From: Malania oleifera
Taxonomy: Eukaryota > Streptophyta > Magnoliopsida > Santalales > Ximeniaceae
NCBI RefSeq assembly: GCF_029873635.1
Contig: NC_080419.1
Coordinates: 78,290,931-78,354,930, forward strand
Length of the DNA: 64,000 nucleotides
Direction of reading: 5' to 3'
The notes under the pieces are model-generated. The model was given only the letters and a program-made list of their open reading frames with translations. It was not told the origin of the DNA and did no database searches. Positions 22,243-33,860 of the stretch are shown here, in pieces (the first letter of the stretch is position 1; each line of letters begins with the position of its first letter). Position numbers and translations under genes: made by a program.

Positions 22243-24668
22243 CAAATTAATAAAGCACCAATCCCGTTGGATTTAAGAGGATCTCACTCCTTTAAAGCAA
22301 CCAACACCAGCGCACCAAAACGATGCTAAATAATGAACCTTGTCCCGTAACAAAGAGAGAGATTCAATTTTTTTTTCTGTAACCATACGCACATTATGTT
22401 GCAGGCTGCAGCCATAATCCCAACACCATTGGGAGAACTGCACATCCAATGACCGCATCTTTGCTTTTACCAAAACCAGAAAAAGGAATATAATCAACGA
22501 ATTCTCCACCTTAACTGGAAACCCAACTTTCTCCCAATAACTCTAAAAGCTTATTCCACATCTTCCAAGAAAAGTCACAGTACAAAAACAAATGAGAACT
22601 TGTTCTGAACTGTCAAAACATAATTAGCAGACATCAGCATAGAGTGTTTTCAAAGGTCTCCTAATCTACAACATATTATTGAAGTTAACTCTACTAAGAA
22701 CCAACCAACCATATAAAAGCCTTAATTTTTTAGGGAACTTCAGCCTTCCAAATTATTTTTATGGAGCAAAAAAATGGAGCTAGCACTAGTAAAATGATCA
22801 AAGAAAGATTTACAAAAATAAATTCACAAAGAATTTAAGAACCAATAATGACTATCCATTCTAGAAAGAAGAATAACAACTTTCCAACATCATCAACAGA
22901 GAAGAAAGCTCCTCCATGTCCCTAAACATTTAGAGATCTCCAAGAGTGGAGGTCCCTAGAATGTGTATGACAACGGTCAAACTGGCTATGAATGCCCAAA
23001 ATAGGTTTTTGATTCCTTCTTTGCATTTTTTTTTTTTTTTTTCACTCTTTCATATACTAAAGCTTAGAAACTCAATTTTAAGTGGTTTATTTTAATTAGT
23101 AATTTTTTAAAAAAAATAATTTTAGGTTTATTTACTTTAATATTTCAGTATTATTTTTTTAATAACTAAAATCTACTTCTTTCTTTATTAAAATGACATA
23201 CATATCTGCATATTGTAAGTTCCTTAAAATGTTTCTTTTTTTTTTTTTCTAAATGTTTTTCTTACACCTAATCTAGAGATAAAAACACATTCTAATTCTA
23301 TAGCTATATGCATTTAAGTATCTTGTTTGAAATATGAACATTATATTTTTTATATATTTTTTTACATTTCTGATTTCTTAGTTCAAATTGCATATGTAAT
23401 CAATAAAGTAGTTTAAAGTACCAAATACATGCTTCTTGCCAATGGCAGCTACAGAAACCAACATAAGATTCAATACTTGTAGCATGTCTTATTTTTAGAT
23501 GGATTAAAATTTACTAAATAATTTGAAGCATTATGTGGGATTTTGGGATAAAAACATTTGAATCTGCATGTTTTTAACAAGTTTGCTAATGCAAAAAATC
23601 AATTCACGGGTGCAATGTCCATTACCCATTACTTAACATTCATAATGGCCATGACAGTTAGCTCACAGCCATCATTTTTACATTGAGCACCATCATTTTT
23701 TGAAGCCATGGTTGGGGATTGGAAGAATACCTCAACAAGAAAGAAGCTGATACAAAGTCCACCATAGCAGGATACTGGAATGTCTAAAGAATAAAATAAC
23801 ATGCACATGTACGGCTACATTTATTACCTTGCATCCCCGGAAACATAATTGACAGCAAAATCCATACAGCAACAGAAAGTAGTATTTCAACGAAAAGCAT
23901 GTCAATTTGTCATCACCCCTCCGGTAACAATATCCCCAACATTTAAACCTTCGAGATCTGAAGTATAGAAAACAGGCAAACTAGCAGTAAGAGATGAATC
24001 ATACAAATCTCTAAATTAATCTTCAATACAGGGAAAGGAACAATTGATGGGAACTCCATAGATAACAGCATTTTGGTACCTGAAGCACTAGATTGCACTT
24101 TCATATTCTGAAGGACTTGTGTACCTAGGTTAAAACTAATTGAGGTGAACATCCAAGAGTTATATCCAAAGAAATGAAATAATACGAATATAAAGCAACT
24201 CAACACCGAGCTCTAGGACTAGTTGAATCAAACAGAAAGAAATATGATGCATTGACAGAAGAATAAAAGCTGTAAAACCATGTCATCCCTGGCAACAAAA
24301 CATGGAACTGGCTTAGTCATTTTTTCCATCTACATGTGTAGATACAATCAAGCCTTCATAGGCCAAGTTCTAGCACCATCCAGTGCGTTTGCACTTAGTA
24401 GTCACCTTGAGAAAAATACACAATGCCATCCACATGCAGTCCAAACTTCATGGCCTTTGCAACTCTGTAACAGCTTCGGGGAATGCTCACATTCACACAC
24501 AGGCATACAGCTGACAGAAAAAAAAAAAAAAAAAATCAAGTCCTCACAAATAAATAAATATACAATTTATACAATGAGTTTTACAGCAAAATAAAGAACC
24601 CAAGCATTATTCTGTATGAAGGTGAGCACAAGACATACAAAAATGAATTCTGAAAAGACCAAGCAGTC
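22243..24668. other. Non-coding, no gene supported
   Basis: The stretch is AT-rich with several T-runs. A minus-strand segment near 24080-24130 has an acceptor-like CTAG and a donor-like GTACC around about 45 bp, but nothing links it to a protein. It lies downstream of the kinase gene and could hold 3' untranslated sequence displaced by the LINE insertion at 24688. Confidence 0.4.
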
Positions 24669-24885
24669 TCTGAAGTTAATTAACTCATTTTTTTTTGGCA
24701 CAAATTTAGAAGCATTTTATTAGTGCCAAAGGGAATATGTACAAATTCAAGGTTTCAGCAGAGCTGACTGGAATTTCATACGTTGCTCCAAGTTAAGTGC
24801 TCCTGCTTTTCACATCAATAACAATCTGTACCGTAACATCTACATTTAGAGCAGCTTTTTCATGTATTAAGAGCTTTTCTAGTTC

Positions 24886-25100
24886 TTAATATGAGGTAAA
24901 CTTCAGCATTCCAGGAATGCTTGCAAATTGTGCAGGATTGGAAGTTCCCAAGTATCCATCTGATATTTGTTCCCGATCTTTAGTTTGTCTATCAATACCA
25001 AGCTGTGCAAGAACCCCATTGAATATCTTTGCAGTAATTGGGCAGTTAAAAAAAGATATGGTTCCAGGTAATTGTGGAGTCTCCACAGAGTGCATAATGA
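24886..25100 (-). pseudogene. LINE zinc-binding C-terminal region
   Basis: The minus-strand translation includes SFFNCPITAKIFNGVLAQLG, the typical zf-RVT context (DCP..A..IW). The usual first cysteines are in a shifted frame just upstream (LCTLWRLH). The region is decayed. Confidence 0.7.
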
Positions 25101-25119
25101 ATCAGATACCTTCCCCCAA

Positions 25120-25865
25120 GCTTCCAGCTTCTCAAGAGTGATTAGTCTGTCCTCATCCAAGGGCCAAGTGATTAAGGATCCCTTGGGAATGTCTTGATTG
25201 AATCACATGCGTTTTGCCCAGTTAACATGGCAGAGTTCTCTCAGATGGAATTTCAAGCCTTTTCAACATTAGGGTTGAAATTATCATCCAACAAATCACA
25301 GACTCTCAGTTTAAGTTTGCTACACTTTGGATGGAAGGATAAGCTTCTATGGATTATGGCATGCTGTAGATTCTGATATGTACTTCCACTGTCATAACAA
25401 AATGATAAGGGCATATGGGATCCCCTTGTCTCACTCCTTGTTGACCTTTTCAATGGATCCATTTACAATGATTGAGTCGGATGGGGTTGAGATGCATTCC
25501 TTGACCCAACCTGCAAAATTTGCTAGTGTTTCAATACATTCAACCAGTTGAATAATGAAATCCAGTGTATGGAGTCAAATGCTTTCATCAGATCGACCTT
25601 CAGAGCCAGTCTAGGGGGTTTGATGGCTAGGTGGTACTTATGGGAGAGCTCTTGTGCCATTAGGATGTTGTCATGTACACTTCTGCCTTGAATGAATGCT
25701 GTTTGGCTGGGGCTAATGAAGGAGTTGAGGCTTTTTTGTAACCTGTTAGCCACAACTCTGGAGATGAATTCGGATATGAGGTTATAGCAAGCAATGGGTC
25801 TGAATTCCTCAGCCGTGTTCGTGTTTTCTGTTTAAGGAACCAATGCCAACAGAGTGCATTTGACT
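25120..25865 (-). pseudogene. LINE reverse transcriptase
   Basis: Minus-strand motifs in order are EEFRPIACYNLISEFISRVV, ANRLQKSLNSFISPSQTAFI, QGRSVHDNILMAQELSHKYH and the motif-A segment LKVDLMKAFDSIHWI with its Asp. FHPKCSKLKL, which normally precedes the catalytic box, is followed by a decayed LLDD. Motif B (QGDPxS) survives only as KGIPYA in another frame. The frame is broken in several places, and the region from motif B to the thumb is shortened. Confidence 0.85.
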
Positions 25866-25874
25866 GCCTCAATG

Positions 25875-26768
25875 TTTTAAAAAGTGAAGGCGTAAAGCAA
25901 GGCATTTCAAACCTCGAAAGGTGCCTCGTAAGCCTTACTGCATTGAGGCGTAAGCCTTTTTAGAATTTTATTTTTAGATAAAACTATGTAAAAAAAATTA
26001 CATATATATATATATATTTAAAAATAAAGAAAAAAATTAATAAAAAATTACAAATAACATGCAAAAAAAAATCAAATATAATTTGTAAACTACTTGTTCG
26101 CCATTAAAAGAAAATACTATCTTGAATTCATTAGTATACCATCCCAAGAGATAGCTGTAATATGACAACGTTCAGTTCATTTTTAAGATTTAATATGCAA
26201 CTTTTAATTATTTTGGAAAGGTTGAGGTTCAAGAATTTTAAAAATCAACTCATATTACAAAATTCCTTATACATAAACATGTAGATAAATTTTCTGGCAA
26301 AATCTAACTTGAGATTAACACACCCAAAATGCATAAGCCTCAACTAAGAAGGCTTTAAAGTTTGAGACACATTATTGGCCCACAACCTAAAAGCTTTAGG
26401 TAAAGTGGTAATCTAACATGGTATCAGATCTGGTTACCTGGAAGTCCTGGATTCTAGTCTCATTGCCCGCATTTATTGTGTGATAGTTAAAAGTTTTATT
26501 GTATTCCCTATCATGGGTGTCATTGTTGTGTATTTATAGCTCCACGTGCTATCGGGCAGCGCGCAGGGGAGTATTAAACTTGATATACATTGTTGGCCCA
26601 CAACATAAGAGCTTAAACTTTTAGGTAAAGTGGTAATCTAACAGAAAGCACAAAAGGTGTGCCTTTTGTACAAATGCATAAGCTTCAGCATGTAATGCAT
26701 TTGCCTTTTTGGGATTTGTTATTTTAGACAGCCTCAAGGCATTTTGGGCATGCCTCATATTGAGGAGA
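25875..26768. mobile_element. 9-bp-TSD DNA element (Mutator-like size), inserted in the LINE
   Basis: The repeat GCCTCAATG flanks it at 25866-25874 and 26769-26777. Deleting the insert plus one repeat restores the LINE reading KGSIEAVKCTLLALVP, so the boundaries are well supported. Both ends are rich in words such as GAGGCGTAAGCC and GCATGCCTCA, but I do not see long perfect terminal inverted repeats. The 9-bp duplication is usual for Mutator-like elements; an 8-bp hAT-type duplication with one chance match is the alternative. A miniature LTR element lies inside at 26373-26643. Confidence 0.75.
26373..26643 (+). mobile_element. Miniature LTR retrotransposon (TRIM/SMART-like)
   Basis: Two direct repeats of about 46 and 53 bp (26373-26418 and 26591-26643) run from TGTTGGCCCACAAC (TATTGG in the left copy) to GGTAATCTAACA. 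The left one is followed directly by TGGTATCAGATC, a tRNA-Met primer site (26419-26430). A purine-rich GCAGGGGAGTATTAAA precedes the right one. No coding capacity is present. A second family member lies at 57664-57949. Confidence 0.75.
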
Positions 26769-26819
26769 GCCTCAATGGAGCCTTTTAAGTAATTGGCCCA
26801 CCTTAAAAGGTTAGTGTCT

Positions 26820-27655
26820 TTGAAGAATGACAATATTGCGTTGTGATATCATCTCCCACAATACAGCAACAGGTTTTGTAGAACTTGAGGAGGAGAAAAC
26901 AGCAGGCCCTTATTCCATCTTTGTCTGCTTCTTTGCTCTGTTAAGCTTTTTCTTCTTTACTCCATATGAAGTTAAGGACCTTTCTTAGAAAGCCAAGACT
27001 ACAGGTCTAGATCTCTTCATTCTTTTGACAGACGAGATTTGAAGAATGACAGCAGTTCATTATATCCAGTGGGACCCAATGTGCTTCCCTTCAGAGATTT
27101 TTTAGTGAATGGATCTGGGATTTGACTTTGTCAATCATTTGTTTCCCATTGAGAAGAACCTGCTGTTTTTGTCTGCTAGTTTTAGTCAGTTCACTCTAGC
27201 TCTTTGTCCTAATATCTGTTCTTCTGCTTTGAAATAACTCAATAAGCATTCCAATTCAGCATTTGAGTGACCACATCCCAGTCACTAGTAAGCAGGCCCG
27301 CTTGTACGTGTGATAGTTCCACCCTGGCATCACTAATTCTGCTGCTTATGCTTGTGAAAAGCTTGTCATGGACTAGGCTCTGTTTGAGTAGCTTTGGGTT
27401 TTGACTTGATAGACTGGGGAGCCATTTATGATAACTGAGTCACTGACCAAGTTTCTGAAACTGTTCTGAGGAAATCCTCATGCTTAGCCCAACAGTTGAA
27501 GAAACAATTTGGTTCTGGGCTCTTCCTAGTAGAGTTGATTTTCAAAAGAATTTTGGGAAATGCCAAGCCACAATTTTATGAGACTATACCCTGTTCAATT
27601 TTCAGTAAATGAAACCTTCCTTTCTTTTCTTGATCCAAGTGAAAAGGGGTCAATA
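26820..27655 (-). pseudogene. LINE linker between endonuclease and RT
   Basis: Decayed minus-strand translation shows segments such as NGSPVYQVKTQSYSN, QQVLLNGKQMIDKVKSQIHSL and IVGDDITTQYCHSSKTLTF. They occupy the order expected between endonuclease and RT of a plant L1-type LINE. Stops are frequent. Confidence 0.6.
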
Positions 27656-27659
27656 GCAT

Positions 27660-28342
27660 GGTCTTAAATTTCCATGAAATTGCCGAAATTTCTACCAAAT
27701 TTTCCATTTTCCATCACCCTAAAAATCAAAATGGAAGTTGATTAGCATCTTACATAATTTCCATCAAAATGTCAATGAATTATCCAAAATTTATTGAAAT
27801 CTTGAAATTTTAGTAGAACTTGTCAAAATTTTAACAATAGAATGAAATTTCCTTGTAATTCAAATGTGAGATTCAAACACAGAGAAAAATTTCTCTCTTA
27901 ATTTATATTACTTCTTTTTATTATCAAAAGATTATTACAATGGCATTTGAAATTATATGAAAAGTTAGATCTACAACAACATTTTATATAATCATTCGTA
28001 TTTAAATTATCTTTATTTGTATAATAAATAATATTTAATTGATTTATAGTTTTCATTTATATTAACTGAATATGTTTAATACAAATTATGAATGTGTTTA
28101 ATACTTAATACGCATTATATCACAACTATTGCTTCTTATACACAACATAGATGTATTTAATTGTAATATATTAGTCCTAAAACTTACATTATTATGTCTT
28201 AACCATTTATAAAGTTTCAGAAAAGAATTCCATATTTTACTACAAATTTCCATCATTTGTTTCAAATCAAAATTAAATTGACATCGAAATCTCAATACTT
28301 TTGAAGCTTCAAAATTTTAGTCGATATTGAAATTTAAGAACT
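27660..28342 (+). mobile_element. AT-rich MITE-like element, copy A
   Basis: The ends show weak inverted repeats (GTCTTAAATTTCCATGAAATT versus the complement of GATATTGAAATTTAAGAAC). It interrupts the LINE endonuclease coding region. The same sequence family occurs in opposite orientation at 34330-35027. No coding capacity or clear target duplication was found. Confidence 0.6.
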
Positions 28343-28374
28343 TGGACAAGAGATGGAAAATCATATAATCCTAT

Positions 28375-28506
28375 GGAGTATAGGCAGTTCCTGGAATCAG
28401 AGATGCCTAATAAGGCACCTGCAGGTATAGAGTCACTGCTTTGAGCTATTCCTGACTTTGTTGAAGTCCCCCATTACAAATCACAGTTTGTTTTTAGTTG
28501 ATTTTT
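28375..28506 (-). pseudogene. LINE endonuclease, GDFN segment
   Basis: Minus-strand VMGDFNKVRNSSKQ carries the GDFN motif of exonuclease-endonuclease-phosphatase LINE endonucleases. It continues into GALLGISDFRNCLYSIGLYD in a shifted frame. The N-terminal half lies at 29783-30170, separated by an insertion. Confidence 0.75.
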
Positions 28507-29782
28507 AGAGATTTTAGAGATCATTTGGAACCACTTATGTAGAAGTATTTCTTAGAAAAAGTGCTGAATTTAGTAAGTGTTGATAATACGTGCTGAACTA
28601 GAGAAGTGCTGAAAGTTATAAGTAGTGTTTGGTTGTATTCAAATAAGTGGTATTAGGGTATTTGCTTTTATTATAGGACTATATGATTATTTTTAAACAT
28701 ATTTTAATTAAAAATTTCAGTAATAATTACTTTAATTATTTACAATTAAAATTTCAATATTTTCTATTTAAAAAATAAGATTATTATTTTTAATTAACAA
28801 TAATCTTGTTAATAATGTATATTTATAACATATTACTATCACATTAAATTATGATTAAAAAAATATTATAAATGAAATTCAAATTTTTAATTTATTTAAT
28901 GTTAATTTAAATTAATAAATAGTTATTGTTTCAATCCAGAATTGAATTATAATAACTAATATGTCATATTACATAGTAAAACAATATATAGTTATTTTTA
29001 AATATATTTTAAATAAAAATATTAATACTTTTATAATTAAAAATTCAATGATAATTATATTAATTTTTCAATTAAAATTTTAAATACTTTTCATTACCAA
29101 AAATAATATAATATTATTTATTTATTAACAGTTATTAATGTATATTTATAACATATGATTATCACATTAATTTATATTAAAAATAATATTAATAACTAAA
29201 TTAAAATTTCTAATTTATATAATGTTAATTAAATTGATAGATGGCTCTTCTTATTCATTCCAGAATATAATTATATTTTATCAATAATTAAAAGGTTATA
29301 ATGCATAATAAAATAATATATGATTAATTTTTAGTTCACAATTTCATTAATAATTATGTTAACTATTATTCTACATTAATATTTAAATATTTTTAGTAAG
29401 TAAAAATAATAGAATATTATTTTTTGATTAAGAATAATCTTTTTTCTTAATTTATGTTTAAAACATATGATTATCATTTAAATTTATGTTAAAATAATAT
29501 TATTAATTAAATTAATATTTTAAAATTTTAATATTAATTTAAATTAATGGATGGTTCTTCTTCTTCATCCCAAAATTCAAAATTAATATATTATTATACC
29601 CAATATATATGATTATCTTCTAATGTATTTTTTAAATTATAAAATTAGGATTAAATTTTCTTATATTTACAAAATTGACTCCACCTATGAATAGTGCCAC
29701 TTATACGTGGCTAAAAAACTATCTTAGATTGCTTCTCAAAATTCACTTAAATAGTTCTTTAAAAAGTGGTTCTAGAAAAACA
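28507..29782. mobile_element. AT-rich insertion with a triplicated 300-330 bp unit
   Basis: It splits the LINE endonuclease. Its interior consists of three adjacent diverged copies of an AT-rich unit (about 28680-28988, 28989-29317 and 29318-29612). Shared blocks in each include TATTTATAACATATGATTATCAC and, later, the GAATATAATTATA and GGATGGTTCTTCTT regions. The two ends (TGGAACCACTTA near 28526 and AGTGGTTCTAG near 29765) are weakly inverted, as in a hAT-type MITE. The class is uncertain. Confidence 0.55.
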
Positions 29783-30170
29783 CTTTTTGCGATAAGTGTT
29801 TGTTGTTCCAAAAGGATTTCTTTTCTTGAGAGTTGTTAGAAGCATGAGTTTTAAACCAGCAACTAATTCCCTCCACTAGAGCCTCAAGAGAAAACTCTTG
29901 TAAGGTTTCATGGAATTCTGAGATTTTAATGGAACGTGGATACCCAGATTCTAGCAATTGAGCCATTGCTATAGTTATGCAAGACCATCCAATCTTTTTG
30001 GATGTTCTCTGTCATTTTTGTAAGGCTGTCTAGCTTGATTTTTATTTCATATAGGATAATCATCTGAACTTCATTGAATTTAATCAATCTTATAACCTCT
30101 TCCTGTTTGATTGAGTCATTAGGCCCCTCATGTTCCAGCTGCTGATATTAAACATCATTGTTGGGCTGTT
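29783..30170 (-). pseudogene. LINE endonuclease, N-terminal half
   Basis: The minus-strand translation fits the start of the endonuclease: a decayed NIxxWNxRGxN-like segment, then EEVIRLIKFNEVQMIIL, EIKIKLDSLTKMTENIQKDW, and SQEKKSFWNNKHLSQ at the insertion edge. The catalytic Glu context is recognisable but frameshifted. Confidence 0.65.
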
Positions 30171-30379
30171 TGAGTTTTTCCTCAGCATTTGTTAGGTTCT
30201 TTGAAGGCCTGCCCTTCTTTCTCCCCTTCTTTCCAACAGTTCGTTTTTCTCAGTGATCAGGCTTAGGGGAGGGTTCATTTATTTGCAAGCTTTTGCTGCA
30301 AGAAGCCTTCTGATGGCTTGGAATTGGGTGAGGCTGCTTTGGTGAGTCATTGGGCACAATTCCACAAGGGTCAATTTCT

Positions 30380-30800
30380 TTCGCTTCCCATATTGGCATT
30401 AATACACAGCTTTATTAGCTAAGTCCTTCTCATCCTCATCAATAGACTGCCAAAGCTTCAAAAGAATTCTTCTGCCGCACTGAGTTTCCCAATTTAACAT
30501 TTGAATCCTTTTGAGGTGTACTGGTTGATTTTGTTGTTTTTCAGCTACATTGTCTCCTACAGCTGAGGGTCCAACTTCCTCTTCCTTTGTATTTTCCATC
30601 CATTTTTTTCTTAGTTTTACATTGCTTTACATTGTGTCCAAACATAACAGTTTGAACATTTCATTGGTCTCCAAGCATATCCACAGTAAGATGTTCATCA
30701 TGAGGTTGCTTTAAATCCACAAAGTAGGGCAGTTCATCGTTAGCATCAATATCAATACAAGTTCTTGCATATTATATATTTTTCATATGTCAAGGGTATG
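30380..30800 (-). pseudogene. LINE ORF1, C-terminal part with zinc knuckle
   Basis: Minus-strand segments include ANDELPYFVDLKQPHDEHL, a decayed knuckle (CSNCYVWTQC) and an open 66-codon stretch starting MENTKEEEVGPSAVGDNVAE. This is the usual layout after the DUF4283 domain of plant LINE ORF1 proteins, which bind nucleic acid. Confidence 0.65.
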
Positions 30801-30859
30801 AGTCCAAGATGATAAGATCTAATCACCAGACTCTTTTTTATCTCCACATCTAAAGCTAA

Positions 30860-32830
30860 AATGATTAAAATGGTGATTCAACAATGGGGAATAGCATAAA
30901 TACAAATAGTCTCTGGACTAATGTAAATGTAGGCAGAGACTGGCCGTGAAGGAATAAAGAATTGGTTTTTTAAAAATGCCAAAACAATAGAAAAGGATAA
31001 CTTTAAAAAGTATAAAGAGGGAAGAAATGAAGCAAAAAAGGCCAGTGTGGTTAAGCATAAAGCATCTAATAATTTACAAGCTAGGATAGATACAAAAGGA
31101 GGAAGAGACATATTTAAACTTGCTTGAGCTGAAAGAAAGAATAAGTGCTTAGTAATATGAAATGTACAAAAAATGAGGATGATAATGTCTTGGTTAAAGA
31201 AAAAGAAAGCATTTTTGAAAAAAAAAATCCAAGAAATTCAAGGATCTGGTTAAGACTTTGTTATACTATTTTTATCCTTTTAATTGACATAGGCCCCAAT
31301 CATCTAGTTAAAAAATATATGGAAAATGAGGAAAAATAATAAAAATTTGGTTTACTTGCAAAAATTGGAGTCAATGAAGTTAATTTTTCATTAAAAAAAT
31401 ATGAAAAATGGAAATGTGGCAGGACCGAATGACATCCCAATTGAAGTTTGGAAATGCCTAGGTGACAACAAAGTTATTTGGTTAACTAATTTATTTGACA
31501 CAAATAAAAGAACTAAAAATAATCTTGGATGAATGGAGGAAAATCACTTTAATACACGGTATACACATATATACAAAAATAAAGATATTCAAAATTGTAA
31601 TAACTATAGTGGAAAACTTATGAGTCATGTAATGAAACTTTGGGAAACAATCACTGAACAAAGACAAAGGTTAAAAACAAGGGTTTCAGATAATCAGTTT
31701 GACTTTATGCCTAAGAGATCAACTACAAAAGCTATGTATCTTTTAAAAAGATTAATAAAAAAGTTTAGGGCAAAGAAAAGGGACTTGCACATGTTTTAAT
31801 TGACTAAGAAAAAACCTATGATAGGGTACCTAGAGAAGTTCTATGGTGGGCTGAAAAGAAGGGAATAATAAGTAAGTATATCAATGTCATTAAGAATGTG
31901 TACAATAGAATAATGACTAGCATTAGAACTACAATTAGAAAGTCTATGATTTCCAATCACAATAGGTATACATCAAGGTCTGCTTTGAGCCCTCATCATT
32001 TTACATTAGTGATGGTAGTGATGGATGAAGAGTATCCAAAATGAGGTTCCATGGTGTCTGTTGTTTGCATATTATCTTGGTTGATGAAGCTAGGGGTTTA
32101 GTAGAATATAAATTATAATTATGAGAGAATACTTAGAATCTAGACATTTTAAGATAAGTATGAAATGTAATTTCAGTCATCGTAAAAGAAATACTAGAGA
32201 AAAGATTAAACTTGATGGTCAAGACATATTACTATTAGATTTTGCTACCATTGCTCTATTGTGCAAGCTAAAGGTGAAATTGAAGAAGATGAAGTACAAG
32301 AGTTGAAGCCTGTTAGGTCAAATGGAGAACTGTTTCAGGCATGGTTTGTGATTGTTGAATACCTTTAAATTAAAATAAATTTTTTTAAAATGGCTATAAG
32401 ACCATCTATGCAATATTTTTTTACCACAATGCTGGGCAACTAAGAAATAAAGTGTACAAAAAGTAGAGTTGCCGAAAGGAGAATGCTAATGTGATTTTAG
32501 TGCTATAATGTTGAAAGATGAATTAAGGAATGAACATATTCAAGGTAAGTCAGGGATAGCACCTCTAGAAGATAAGATAAGGGAGGGATGGCGGCTGAGA
32601 TGATTGACACCTACAATGTAGACCAAATAGAACGTTAGTCAGGAAGAGTGGCTAGTTACTGTTAGGAATAGAGGCAGACCTAACATAACTTAGAATGTGA
32701 TATTGAGTCATAATTTACAAACCTTAAATTGTCAAAGGAAATTGCCCTAGATCATGCAAATTGATGAAAAAGGATTCATGTAGCAAACCTCACATACCAG
32801 GACTTCAGGCTTGGTTTCTTTTGTTTGTTT
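30860..32830 (+). mobile_element. RTE-type LINE, 5' truncated and decayed
   Basis: Plus-strand translation shows GRNEAKKASVVKHKASNNLQ, KNGNVAGPNDIPIEVWKCLG, YKNKDIQNCNNYSGKLMSH, DNQFDFMPKRSTTKAMYLL and ISMKCNFSHRK, in the order of plant RTE-clade RT. The endonuclease is missing. It interrupts ORF1 of the minus-strand LINE, whose coding resumes on both sides. The 3' end near AAAAAGGATTCATGTAGCAAACC fits the RTE 3' end. Boundaries are approximate. Confidence 0.8.
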
Positions 32831-32839
32831 TTGTCTCTC

Positions 32840-33215
32840 GCATATGAGTCCGAGTAGGGTGGTTTCCCAAATGAACTAACAATGTAACTAAGTCCCTCTA
32901 TAGTTGGAACTTCAAAAAACTTTACCTATATTGGGCTTAGCTAAGCTCAGTAGCAGCATCCCATTTGGGAAGGAATAGTGGGGTATTCCTAATGAACCAT
33001 GGTCCAGTTTTTACCCTCGTGGTTTGCAAATTCAAAGACAAAAGAGCCAGTGGCAAGTGAGAAATTTTCAAATTTATGTTTCTTCAACATTTTCTCTATC
33101 ACAGTTTTGCACATACAAGACTGATGGAGGCTTCCCCATTTTCCTACCAGTGGGTCAATCTACATTTCTAATCAAGCTTGAAGACATCAGCATCAACTAA
33201 GATTTTTCTTTCATT
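32840..33215 (-). pseudogene. LINE ORF1, DUF4283-like N-terminal part
   Basis: The minus-strand translation reads MLKKHKFENFSLATGSFVFE, then FANHEGKNWTMVH and, in shifted frames, AATELSLAKPNIGKV and YIVSSFGKPPYSDSYARDK. This is the typical DUF4283 domain of plant LINE ORF1. It is cut by the RTE insertion at about 32830. Confidence 0.75.
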
Positions 33216-33239
33216 GTTCGTTGGTCTGAAGTTAATTCA

Positions 33240-33680
33240 GGATCTACAAGATTCTGATAGCAGAACAAGCTTCTCCAATTAATTTGAGTATTGGCATAAG
33301 CATGTTTATTTCTTCTTGATCTTCCTAATAGTTCTTTGTTGCTACTGGGAAATGCTATATGGTCATTCAGGTCGACTCATGAATCATTCCAACTGATGAT
33401 GCTGCCAGGAGATGGATCAGAACTTTGGTAGTTTGAGCAAGAGATTCCAGGAGGACACATGTTTGCACATACATGCTAATTTGCACCGGGATGAATCTGA
33501 AAGTCACTGAGCTCATTTTTCCCTTTCTATTGCACAATTTTCATCATAGGTGGATCAGAAGTTAGATTAACCCATATAGTGTCATGGCAGAAATAAGTAA
33601 TAAAACATTCATGCATTATGCAGCATGAGCATAACCACAAAAGCTAGGCAACAAAACAAACCAAATAAAGTCTATACCAA
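33240..33680 (-). other. Probable 3' UTR of the casein kinase 1-like gene
   Basis: On the minus strand this follows the stop codon at 33681. AATAAA occurs at 33305-33310 (TTTATT on the plus strand), about 370 nt after the stop, a reasonable polyadenylation signal. The downstream LINE starts about 80 bp further on. Whether transcripts end here or run on past the LINE is unknown. Confidence 0.5.
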
Positions 33681-33860
33681 TCACTTGGCCGAAGAAATGC
33701 AGTTAAATGATGGCAACCAACTGCTTGAAGCACGAGTCTTGCCCCCAAGTTCATAACTGAAATTTGTGGCTTCATTTTGCTCCTCTAGTTTTAAAGGATT
33801 CTTTTTGAAGGCACTGGCCAAAGAAAGTGAAGTAGGAGCCATTGCTGCATTGCCCATGGT
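33681..33860 (-). CDS. Casein kinase 1-like gene, terminal exon (exon G)
   Basis: The exon follows acceptor TTGTTGCAG and begins in phase 0 with ACC ATG GGC. It encodes TMGNAAMAPTSLSLASAFKK and ends SFNCISSAK and TGA. It is serine-rich, low in acidic residues, and looks like the divergent C-terminal tail that follows the kinase domain in plant CKL proteins. Its phase agrees with donor AAT|GTAAGC of the exon at 55080-55216, more than 21 kb upstream. The link rests on phase, splice sites and the open frame rather than on a conserved domain, so it is less certain than the kinase-domain exons. Confidence 0.65.
   Translation of the reverse strand, partial: TMGNAAMAPTSLSLASAFKKNPLKLEEQNEATNFSYELGGKTRASSSWLPSFNCISSAK

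Larger units (their letters stand above)
24688..33224 (-). mobile_element. L1-type LINE with five later insertions
   Basis: This minus-strand LINE is recognisable from ORF1 (33.2 kb) through zinc knuckle, endonuclease, RT and the zinc-binding C-terminus to a poly(A) tail (T-run 24688-24696). Flanking direct repeats TCTGAAGTTAATT (24669-24681 and 33225-33237) extend to 15 bp if a 4-bp insertion in one copy is allowed, and fit a LINE target duplication. Later insertions are an RTE LINE (about 30860-32830), an AT-rich element (28507-29782), a MITE (27660-28342) and a 9-bp-TSD element (25875-26768) with a miniature LTR element inside. It sits just downstream of the kinase stop codon, in the same orientation. 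Confidence 0.88.

Noticed and set aside
23943..24206. Possible exon near 24080-24130 on the minus strand
   Set aside because: Acceptor-like and donor-like bases are present, but there is no link to the kinase or any other protein.
24280..24594. 104-codon plus-strand open frame
   Set aside because: Ends in a poly-Lys run from an A-stretch; no family resemblance.
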